From Solirubrobacteraceae bacterium (GTDB lineage: Bacteria; Actinomycetota; Thermoleophilia; Solirubrobacterales; Solirubrobacteraceae): a stretch of DNA of 10,145 nucleotides. The notes beneath the pieces are model-generated. The model was not told where the DNA came from, ran no database searches, and saw nothing but the letters and a program-made list of their open reading frames with translations. Position numbers and translations under genes: made by a program. Location of the stretch: positions 1-10,145 of the forward strand of contig JASHQV010000393.1 of the NCBI GenBank assembly GCA_030038955.1, read 5' to 3'. Position 1 is the first letter of the stretch. Each line of letters opens with the position of its first letter. Below, in pieces: positions 1 to 5,799 of this stretch.

Positions 1-2
1 CC

Positions 3-43
3 GCTGGCGCCGGCGGCGGCGCCAGCAGGCGCGGACGCCCTTT
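3..43. other. GC-rich hairpin at the window edge
   Basis: Positions 3-11 (GCTGGCGCC) and 18-26 (GGCGCCAGC) form a perfect 9-bp inverted repeat around a 6-nt loop. A smaller GGCG/CGCC stem at 28-39 is followed by CTTT. This could be a terminator of an upstream gene or a leader hairpin of the MFS gene. The MFS reading frame stays open through it to base 3, so it could also be coding sequence for a Gly/Ala-rich N-terminal tail. It cannot be resolved without upstream sequence. Confidence 0.3.
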
Positions 44-1502
44 GTGCGCTGGCGGCGGCGGCGCGGGCGCTGACGTCGCCCACCCGCGATCACATTCCTC
101 CCCAGCTCTGGTGCTGACGATCGTGTGCGCCGGCGTGGTGCTGGCCAGCCTCGACCTGTTCATCGTCAACGTCGCCCTGCCTCAGATCGGCCGCGACTTC
201 CACCTCCGCGGCGCTGGGCTGGCCAACCTGTCGTGGGTGCTGAACGCGTACACGATCGTCTACGCGGCGCTGCTCGTGCTGCTCGGTCGGCTGTCGGAGC
301 GCTATCGGCGGGACCGTGGCTTCCTGCTCGGGGTGGCTGTGTTCGTGGCCGGCTCAGCTGCATGCAGCGCCGCCACCGGGCTGCCGATGCTGATCGGCTT
401 CCGCGTCGTTCAGGCCGTGGGCGCGGCGCTGCTGACCCCCACCTCGCTCAGCCTGGTCCTGGCCAGCTTCGTGCCTGCGCGCCGGCAGGGAGCTGTGCGC
501 ACGTGGACGGCGGTGGGCGGGCTCGCCGCGACGCTCGGGCCCGTGGCGGGCGGCCTGCTCGTGGCCGCCAGCTGGCGCTGGGTGTTCATCGTCAACGTCC
601 CGGTCGGGCTGCTGGCGCTGTTCGTCGGCTGGCGACAGCTGCCGCACGTGCCCGGCCACCCCGTCGCCCGGCCCGACGGGATCGGCGCGCTGCTGGTCAC
701 CGGCGGCGTCGGCGTGCTCGTGCTCGGACTGGTCAGCGCCAGCCGGTGGGGTTGGGACAGCGAGCCGACTGTCGGCACGCTGACCGCTGGCGGAGTCCTG
801 CTGGCGCTGTTCACCGCTCACTGCCTGCGGAGCTCGGCGCCGCTGATCGATCGCTCGCTGTTCCGCCTGCGACCGTTCACGGGCGCCTCGATCGTCGCGA
901 TCTTCTTCTCGATCGCGTTTGGCGCGATGCTGCTCTCGCGGGTTTTGTGGCAGCAGGACGTGCTGCACTGGTCGGCACTGGTCACAGGGCTGTCGATCGC
1001 CCCGGGGCCGATCATGGTGCCACTCGTGTCGGTCCTGATCACCGGCCGCCTGAGTGCTCGACTCGGCCCCGGCGTCGTGGTAGCGATCGGATCGACGATG
1101 TTCGCTGCCGGCGCCGCCTGGTGGGCGCTCGCGACGTCGCTGCACGCCGACTACGCAAGCCAGATGCTCGGAGGGATGCTGCTGACCGGCATCGGCGTCG
1201 GCTTGACGCTGCCGACGCTGATGGCAACCGGCACCTCGTCGCTGCCCCCGCACTCACTCGCAACGGGCTCCGCGGTCGTGAACATGTTCCGCCAGATCGG
1301 GCTCGCCGTCGGGGTGGCGGTGCTGATTGCCGTGGTGGGAACGCCGGACACGCCCCAGGCGAGCCTCGCCGCCTACCAGCGAGGGTGGGCCATGATCGCG
1401 GCGGTGGCGGTCGCGGGAGGCGCGGTGGCGCTGCTGACGCTGAGACGCGGGCAGCGAGCCGCATCAGCGGTAGCGGCAGTCCACGAGGAGATCGCCGCCT
1501 GA
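42..1502 (+). CDS. MFS exporter, DHA2 (EmrB/QacA-like, 14-TM) family
   Basis: This is a proton-driven membrane exporter of the DHA2 drug:H+ antiporter type, acting in the cytoplasmic membrane. With the TTG start at 42 it has 486 residues, usual for the family, nearly all in hydrophobic helices. TM1 carries the DHA2 signature 'LDLFIVNVALPQIG' (about residues 37-50). A motif-A-like loop 'GRLSERYRRDRG' follows TM2 (82-93), and motif C, the antiporter glycine/proline motif 'GGLAATLGPVAGG', lies at about 159-171. The substrate cannot be read from sequence. The start is uncertain: the TTG has no clear Shine-Dalgarno and the frame is open to the left edge, so the gene may begin outside the window; in-frame GTG codons near 111 fall inside TM1 and are unlikely. 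The next gene on the same strand begins 200 bp downstream. Export of a product made by the neighbouring genes is possible but unproven. Confidence 0.88.
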   Translation: MCAGGGGAGADVAHPRSHSSPALVLTIVCAGVVLASLDLFIVNVALPQIGRDFHLRGAGLANLSWVLNAYTIVYAALLVLLGRLSERYRRDRGFLLGVAVFVAGSAACSAATGLPMLIGFRVVQAVGAALLTPTSLSLVLASFVPARRQGAVRTWTAVGGLAATLGPVAGGLLVAASWRWVFIVNVPVGLLALFVGWRQLPHVPGHPVARPDGIGALLVTGGVGVLVLGLVSASRWGWDSEPTVGTLTAGGVLLALFTAHCLRSSAPLIDRSLFRLRPFTGASIVAIFFSIAFGAMLLSRVLWQQDVLHWSALVTGLSIAPGPIMVPLVSVLITGRLSARLGPGVVVAIGSTMFAAGAAWWALATSLHADYASQMLGGMLLTGIGVGLTLPTLMATGTSSLPPHSLATGSAVVNMFRQIGLAVGVAVLIAVVGTPDTPQASLAAYQRGWAMIAAVAVAGGAVALLTLRRGQRAASAVAAVHEEIAA

Positions 1503-1702
1503 GCGGTCAGCAGCGGTGCCCGCCAGTGCGCTCGCCGCGGCTCCTGCCAGCGGAGCTGGATCCCCCAGGGGCGACGCCCGCCGCCGCTCCCGCAGAAACA
1601 GATTCCGCCGTGTGACGCCCGGTGTGACGCCCCCATCAATAGATCCCGCGGCCCAACGGATTGTGTCTACGATCTCCTGGCTCTTGATCGACCGGGACCG
1701 CG
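1503..1702 (+). promoter_or_regulatory. Intergenic leader with tandem 11-bp repeat
   Basis: This 200-bp spacer separates the exporter from the glycosyltransferase, and no convincing gene is seen in it. GTGTGACGCCC occurs twice in tandem (1610-1620 and 1622-1632), with a degenerate GCGACGCCC copy at 1571-1579. Direct repeats on a 12-bp period place both copies on nearly the same helix face, as for a dimeric regulator. TACGAT at 1668-1673 could be a -10 element but lacks a good -35 box. No stem plus T-tract terminator for the exporter gene was found. Confidence 0.35.
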
Positions 1703-4252
1703 ATGCATCTCTGTCTGGCCTGCCGCGACGTCGTTCGTGACGCGCCGAGCGGTCTCGTTCGAGCCACCTGCGAGCTCGCCGAGGCGCTGGCGGACGCGGG
1801 TCACCACGTCGAGCTGCTGACCGACCTGTCGGCGAGCGCGGCGCCCGAGCTGCTGGGCGTGACGGTCAGGCGGCTCGCGGTCATTCCACTCTCGGATCCG
1901 CCGGCGGATGTCGCGCCCGAGACCGCGCTTCACAACCTGATGCACGCCGCCGCGATCTACCGCGAGGTGAAGCGGATCCACGAGCACGAGCAGCCGGTGG
2001 ACGCAGTCCTGGCGCCTCTGTGGCGTTCGCTAGGTGCCTTGTGTGTGCTCGACGAGCGCTTCCCGACGATCGTCTCGTGCATGACATCACTGCGAACGCT
2101 GACGGAGATCGACCCGCGCTACGAGGCGATCCCCGACATCCGCGAGCGTCTCACGCTCGAGCGTGAGACGCTGGCGCGGAGCGAGTACCTGCACGGCCTG
2201 ACCAGCGCCTCCCTGGCCAAGACGATCGACGATTACGACCTTGCTCCGGCGCAGACGGCGGTGGTGGGACGTGGCGTACGCGACCGTTGGCCGGTCGGAG
2301 AGGTCACCGACCACGGCCCGTCGGAGATCCTGTTCGTGGGACGCATCGAGTTGCGCAAGGGCCTGGACACGCTGCTGCTGGCGGCCAGGGAGCTGATCGA
2401 CTCAGAGGTGCAGGTCCGCTTCACGATCGTGGGGCCCGAAAGCGATCCTGGATTGGTCGCAGCCTTTGCCGAAGCGATGACGCTCCGGCCCCAGCTCGAG
2501 GAAAGCGTCCGCTTCACCGGGGTGGTCTCCGATGCCGAGCTCTGGAGCCTGTACGAGCGCGCCGCGATCGTCTGCGTGCCCTCCCGGTACGAGTCCCACG
2601 GAGTGGTGCCGCTCGAGGCGATGATGTTCGGCAAGCCGATCGTCACCTGCAGCACCGGCGGGATTCCGGAGGTCGTCATCCCCGAGCGCACGGCGCTCAT
2701 CGTGGCTCCTGATGACGGGGTCGCGCTGGCGGCCGCGCTGCGCCGGCTGGTCGACGATCCCAAGCTGCGCGGCAGGCTCGGGGAAGCCGGACGCAAGCTC
2801 TATGAGCGGCGATTCGAGTCCGGGGTGGTGGCCGCCGAGATGCAGGCATTCATTGAGCGAGTGGTCGCAGCCCACCAGGGGCGCGGCCACCGGGTCGCCG
2901 GCGACGCCGGCGCGGACGACGTCGATGGTGCTCGTGACGCTGCCGGCGTCGCCGGCGTCGACCGGATCCAGCAGCAGCTCGAGGAGCTGCTGCGCAGCGT
3001 GCTCGTGATCGAGTCAGAACCGGCGACCGCAGTCGCCGCGCAGCTGCTCGACCCGTTCGCCCGTGGCCCACTGCACCAGATCCGGAGGCTTGCGCTGTCC
3101 ACGCCGGCGCCTCCGCTGAAGCGTCCAGGGGCGCGCACCACCGCTGTGATCCTGACCCGCGACCGTCCGGATCTGCTACGCCGGGCGCTCGACTCCGTGG
3201 CGAGCAGCTCGGCCGATCCTGAGATCCTCGTGATCGACGACGGATCCCGACCTCGAGCGGCGCAACGCGTCGCCGCAGAGTGCGCCGGACGGGCCGGCGT
3301 GCAGCTCCACCGCTCAGACCGGAAGCTGGGGTGCGGTCCGGGCCGCTGCCTGGGTGCGGAGCTCGCCGAGGGAGAGCTGATCCTGTTCCTCGACGACGAC
3401 GCGGAGCTGATGCCGGGAGCGCTCGAGCACCTGCTGGCGGAACTGGAGGCCCATCCCGACGTAGGCGCAGTCACGGCCACGGTGGTCGACAGCGACGCGC
3501 GCGTCGTGCATTCGGGAGGCTCGGTTGCGGTCGACGGAGACATCGCCACGTACAGCCTGATCGGAGCGGGGTCGCCGCTTGGCATCGAGTCGCTGCCGCC
3601 GACCGGACCGGCCCAGTGGGTTCCCGGCACCGCCGTACTGATCCGGCGCTCGCTGCTGCAGAAGATCCCGCTCGACGAGCGGATGATCGGCTACTACGAG
3701 GACAACGAATGGAGCTATCGGGTCGAAGCCGAGCGACCCGGTAGCTTCCGCCGATCCCGCGAGGCCCTGGCGCTCCATCACCTGATCCCGAAGCGACTCG
3801 ACACAGGCGACCTGCATGCTCAATCGCTGTGGGCTGACTGGCTCACGTCGCTCGCGCGGTTCCACGAGCGTCACGGCATCCTGCTCGCCCCGTGGCTGTT
3901 CGATGTCGTACCCGAGCTGCGCGCAGAGGACGGCAGCTGCGACTACGCTGGCGGCCGCCTGTTGCTCGAGCTGGTCAGCGCCAAGGGCCGCGACTGGCTG
4001 CTTAGCGCGAGGATCAACGGCGACCTGGACGACTTTCTCAGCGCCCGCCGTCACCGGATCGAGCACGCGGAGCTGATTCGCCTCCGGGAGGCAGTCAGCG
4101 CGCAGGAGGACGCACTTGCCTTCCTGCATCGCCGGCACGAGACGCTGACCGCGATCGAGCAGGGCGGCTGGTGGCGGTTACGCGGGCGGATCCTGCCGAT
4201 CCTGAAGCTTGCGTCGAGGTTTCGCGAGTCAATCGCTCAAAGAGCGGGCTGA
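1703..4252 (+). CDS. Bifunctional glycosyltransferase: GT4-like (GT-B) fused to GT2-like (GT-A)
   Basis: An 849-residue cytoplasmic or membrane-associated protein with two complete sugar-transferase domains. Residues 1 to about 390 are a GT-B retaining glycosyltransferase of the GT4 type: an N-terminal acceptor half, a donor half starting 'ILFVGRIELRKGLDTLL' (about 211-227), and the EX7E catalytic/donor motif at E297-E305 followed by 'GKPIVTCSTGGIPEVV'. A linker (about 392-477) is rich in Ala/Gly/Asp, then 'IQQQLEELL'. Residues from about 478 to 760 are an inverting GT2 domain: 'AVILTRDRPDLLRRAL' at the N-terminus, the DxD-type triplet D564-D566 and a catalytic-loop 'YEDNEW' (E666-E669). About 70 charged residues follow, ending 'GGWWRLRGRILP', as in many polysaccharide GT2 proteins. 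ATG 1703 has only a weak GGGA upstream. Two domains suggest successive transfer of two sugars, for example in glycan assembly or glycosylation of a peptide product; the acceptor is unknown. Confidence 0.85.
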   Translation: MHLCLACRDVVRDAPSGLVRATCELAEALADAGHHVELLTDLSASAAPELLGVTVRRLAVIPLSDPPADVAPETALHNLMHAAAIYREVKRIHEHEQPVDAVLAPLWRSLGALCVLDERFPTIVSCMTSLRTLTEIDPRYEAIPDIRERLTLERETLARSEYLHGLTSASLAKTIDDYDLAPAQTAVVGRGVRDRWPVGEVTDHGPSEILFVGRIELRKGLDTLLLAARELIDSEVQVRFTIVGPESDPGLVAAFAEAMTLRPQLEESVRFTGVVSDAELWSLYERAAIVCVPSRYESHGVVPLEAMMFGKPIVTCSTGGIPEVVIPERTALIVAPDDGVALAAALRRLVDDPKLRGRLGEAGRKLYERRFESGVVAAEMQAFIERVVAAHQGRGHRVAGDAGADDVDGARDAAGVAGVDRIQQQLEELLRSVLVIESEPATAVAAQLLDPFARGPLHQIRRLALSTPAPPLKRPGARTTAVILTRDRPDLLRRALDSVASSSADPEILVIDDGSRPRAAQRVAAECAGRAGVQLHRSDRKLGCGPGRCLGAELAEGELILFLDDDAELMPGALEHLLAELEAHPDVGAVTATVVDSDARVVHSGGSVAVDGDIATYSLIGAGSPLGIESLPPTGPAQWVPGTAVLIRRSLLQKIPLDERMIGYYEDNEWSYRVEAERPGSFRRSREALALHHLIPKRLDTGDLHAQSLWADWLTSLARFHERHGILLAPWLFDVVPELRAEDGSCDYAGGRLLLELVSAKGRDWLLSARINGDLDDFLSARRHRIEHAELIRLREAVSAQEDALAFLHRRHETLTAIEQGGWWRLRGRILPILKLASRFRESIAQRAG
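2145..2172. repeat. 28-bp perfect palindrome inside the glycosyltransferase gene
   Basis: The 14 bases AGCGTCTCACGCTC (2145-2158) are followed immediately by their exact reverse complement (2159-2172), with no spacer and CTCGAG at the centre. It lies in the acceptor half of the GT4 domain and encodes residues reading roughly E-R-L-T-L-E-R-E-T-L. It may simply reflect codon choice in an internally similar helix, or be a protein-binding or cruciform site. Confidence 0.9.
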
Positions 4253-5424
4253 GCGCTCAGCTCCCGGTTGCGGATTCGCTCCAGCGCTCGGCGCCGGCGG
4301 CGCGTGTCGGCGACCGTGACCCCCATCCGGAAGCGGGCATGGTCGAACAGCGCGAGCATGTCCGCGCACCAGATGCTCGGGTTGTCAAAGCCGCGAGCTC
4401 GCGAGTAGCGGTTGGGCAGGTGCCCTCCCGCACACGTATCGCGCTCGCGGCAGGAGCGGCAGCCCGTCGGTAACGGCAACCCCTCCATGATCCGGGCGTA
4501 GAACGGACTGGCCTCGGCGATCTCGGAGAAGTCCGTGTCGTGGACGCTGATCGGCAGGGCCGACATCCCGTCCTCGCAGGACCTGAGCTTGTCCAGTCCG
4601 TGGATCGAGCCATCTGTCTCCACGCACACGAACCGAAGCGGGCGGTTGCCGAAGATCTCCGTCTGGCTCGTTCCTCCCATGATCACGCGGCTGAGGTTCC
4701 AAAACTCGCGAATCGACACGTCGATCGAGCTGTTGAACCACCAGTCGTCGAAGATCGGGATCAGGTAGTCCGCACACGGGGTGGGCCCGAATCGCTTGCG
4801 GATCGGGCCGACCGTGTCGTGCGTGTAGGCCGGCAACAGGTAACAGATCGAGCGGCAGCCGAGGTCGAGGTAGTGATGGTGAACCCGCAGCGGGTCGGCT
4901 CCGGGTTGAACCACCGAGAGGATGTGAAACGGCGTGCCGGACTCGGCGAGCAGCGTGATGCCACGGGCGACGGCGTCGTGCGAACCCCGTCCGCGATGGT
5001 CGACCCGATAGATGTCGTTCACATCCTTCGGTCCGTCCAGGCTGACGCCGACCTGCACCCCGAACTCGCGCAGCGCGGCCAGCCAGGCAGCAGTCAGCCG
5101 GGTCCCGTTGGTCTGCATCGAGAACCCGACCTCGGCGATGCCGTCGAGCTGCTCCCGCGCGCGTCCGCACATCCAGGCAAATCTGTCCGCACCAACAAGC
5201 GTCGGCTCGCCCCCGTGAAAGAAGATGTGCACCTGCGTCTGACTGCTGAGCAGACAGTGGCGTCTGATCCGCTCGATCGTGGCAACGAACGTCTCCCTCG
5301 ACATCAGCGCCGGGCGATCACGCCACGACGTGTCGGCCTGGTTGTAGACGTAGCAGTACGAGCAGTTCAGATTGCAGCGCGCGGCAATCTTGATGATGTG
5401 GTTCAGCTTCGAATCGAGCTGCAT
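4237..5424 (-). CDS. Radical SAM/SPASM peptide maturase, FxsB-like (cyclophane-forming type)
   Basis: A 395-residue [4Fe-4S] enzyme predicted to crosslink side chains in a ribosomal peptide. From ATG 5424 the radical SAM cluster motif is C17-x3-C21-x2-C24 ('CNLNCSYCYVY'), followed by 'SWRDRP' and 'HGGEP' (70-74), 'MQTNGT' and 'GVSLDGP'. The C-terminal half has a SPASM auxiliary-cluster cysteine set: C267 ('CVETDG'), C283, C322, C325, C331 ('CAGG') and C353 ('PSIWCADM'). This order and the residues after the CxxxCxxC motif match the FxsB-type maturases that form three-residue aromatic cyclophanes. ATG 5424 is preferred because it precedes the core by 16 residues; the longer frame from GTG 5532 would run inside the upstream peptide gene. 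The site upstream, GGCGGAT, is a weak ribosome-binding site. The gene lies 61 nt after the small precursor-like ORF, and its 3' end overlaps the glycosyltransferase tail to tail by 16 bp. Confidence 0.88.
   Translation of the reverse strand: MQLDSKLNHIIKIAARCNLNCSYCYVYNQADTSWRDRPALMSRETFVATIERIRRHCLLSSQTQVHIFFHGGEPTLVGADRFAWMCGRAREQLDGIAEVGFSMQTNGTRLTAAWLAALREFGVQVGVSLDGPKDVNDIYRVDHRGRGSHDAVARGITLLAESGTPFHILSVVQPGADPLRVHHHYLDLGCRSICYLLPAYTHDTVGPIRKRFGPTPCADYLIPIFDDWWFNSSIDVSIREFWNLSRVIMGGTSQTEIFGNRPLRFVCVETDGSIHGLDKLRSCEDGMSALPISVHDTDFSEIAEASPFYARIMEGLPLPTGCRSCRERDTCAGGHLPNRYSRARGFDNPSIWCADMLALFDHARFRMGVTVADTRRRRRALERIRNRELSAQPAL
4248..4261. repeat. 14-bp perfect palindrome at a convergent gene junction
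   Basis: GCTGAGCGCTCAGC reads the same on both strands. It covers the glycosyltransferase stop codon (4250-4252) and the last codons of the radical SAM gene. It has no T-tract on either side, so it is at best a weak bidirectional terminator or stalling element. Confidence 0.35.
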
Positions 5425-5442
5425 GTGAACCGCATCCGCCGA

Positions 5443-5465
5443 GGGAGCCGCGCGAGGCGGCTCCC
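5443..5465 (-). promoter_or_regulatory. Intercistronic hairpin between precursor peptide and maturase
   Basis: In the 61-nt gap (5425-5485) the bases GGGAGCCGC (5443-5451) and GCGGCTCCC (5457-5465) pair perfectly around a 5-nt loop, giving an all-GC-rich 9-bp stem. On the minus-strand transcript it follows the peptide stop codon by 20 nt and precedes the maturase ATG by 18 nt. There is no U-tract, so full termination is not expected. Hairpins at this place in RiPP operons commonly protect the short precursor message or attenuate read-through, so that precursor exceeds enzyme; that role is inferred here. Confidence 0.6.
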
Positions 5466-5485
5466 GGCAGCTGGATTCGAGGCGA

Positions 5486-5662
5486 TCAGCCGTCGCCGAA
5501 CATCTGCACGCCGTCGTCGTCGCGACGATCACGCGCTTCGGATAGCAGCTGCTGCTCGAGCTCGTCGAGCAGCCGATCGCGTACCAGCGGCTCCGCGGTC
5601 ACGGGCGGCTCCGCGAGCTCCTGCGGCCGCTGGGCGAGGTCCTGCGGCGTGGGCTTCGACAT
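5486..5662 (-). CDS. Putative RiPP precursor peptide, C-terminal Phe-Gly-Asp-Gly
   Basis: A 58-codon ORF lying directly upstream of the radical SAM maturase in the same direction. Its ATG (5662-5660) is preceded by AGGAGGGACC, an excellent though closely spaced Shine-Dalgarno; this is the strongest ribosome-binding site in the window. The peptide starts MSKPTPQDL, continues with a Pro/Glu-rich stretch, then a helix-prone charged segment (about 24-46, containing 'DRLLDELEQQLL') and an acidic turn (D48-D50). It ends V52-Q-M-F55-G-D-G58. The only aromatic residue is F55, giving an F-G-D tripeptide one residue from the C-terminus. Three-residue-cyclophane maturases join an aromatic ring to the beta-carbon of the residue two positions on, so F55-D57 is the obvious candidate crosslink. 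FxsA precursors similarly end in F-x-S-x-x. There is no Cys, Ser/Thr-rich core or secretion signal. Assignment rests on position, ribosome-binding site, leader-like composition and tail; no homologue is known to me. Confidence 0.75.
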   Translation of the reverse strand: MSKPTPQDLAQRPQELAEPPVTAEPLVRDRLLDELEQQLLSEARDRRDDDGVQMFGDG

Positions 5663-5799
5663 GGTCCCTCCTGGTTAGGTTGCCCGGTCGGTCCTCCCGG
5701 CTCAGCCGCAATCCCAAAGCGAACTTGGGCCGCACGCTGACCGTGGAAGCGCGCCCATTAAACAGCAGCACGCGAGGCGGATGGTGGAAAGATTCTCGC
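5663..5799. promoter_or_regulatory. Divergent intergenic region (precursor/maturase versus MurL-like gene)
   Basis: This 137-bp segment must carry the promoter of the minus-strand peptide operon and probably that of the plus-strand PP-loop gene. It is less GC-rich than its surroundings. It contains CCCAA (5713-5717) and TTGGG (5725-5729) as 5-bp arms around AGCGAAC, a small palindrome that could be an operator. TTTAAT on the minus strand (5762-5757) is the best -10-like hexamer, but there is no matching -35 box. The Shine-Dalgarno of the peptide gene is at 5667-5672 (AGGAGG, minus strand). Shared control of the two divergent units is an inference. Confidence 0.4.

Noticed and set aside
354..1253. 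299-residue minus-strand ORF
   Set aside because: Low-complexity Gln/Arg/Asp-rich antisense shadow of the exporter; no recognisable motif or ribosome-binding site.
125..1615. Long +2-frame ORF over the MFS gene
   Set aside because: Arg/Ala/Pro-rich translation without any domain, fully inside the well-supported exporter; a GC-skew shadow.
1516..1740. 74-residue ORF between exporter and glycosyltransferase
   Set aside because: Arg/Pro/Ser-rich, no ribosome-binding site, and overlaps the start of the glycosyltransferase gene.
2971..2993. 10-bp inverted repeat (GCAGCAGCTC/GAGCTGCTGC) in the glycosyltransferase linker
   Set aside because: Explained by CAG and CTG codon runs encoding Gln and Leu; such repeats are expected in high-GC coding DNA.
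3314..4138. 274-residue minus-strand ORF antisense to the GT2 domain
   Set aside because: Antisense shadow of strongly supported coding sequence with no motif of its own.
5425..5532. Longer radical SAM protein starting at GTG 5532
   Set aside because: It would start inside the precursor ORF, with no ribosome-binding site and an unrelated Cys/Ser/Pro-rich 36-residue extension.
4540..5799. N-terminal extension of the MurL-like frame across the maturase gene
   Set aside because: The frame is open by chance on the opposite strand of the radical SAM gene; the translation there has no fold-like pattern, and MurL similarity begins only after about 5880.
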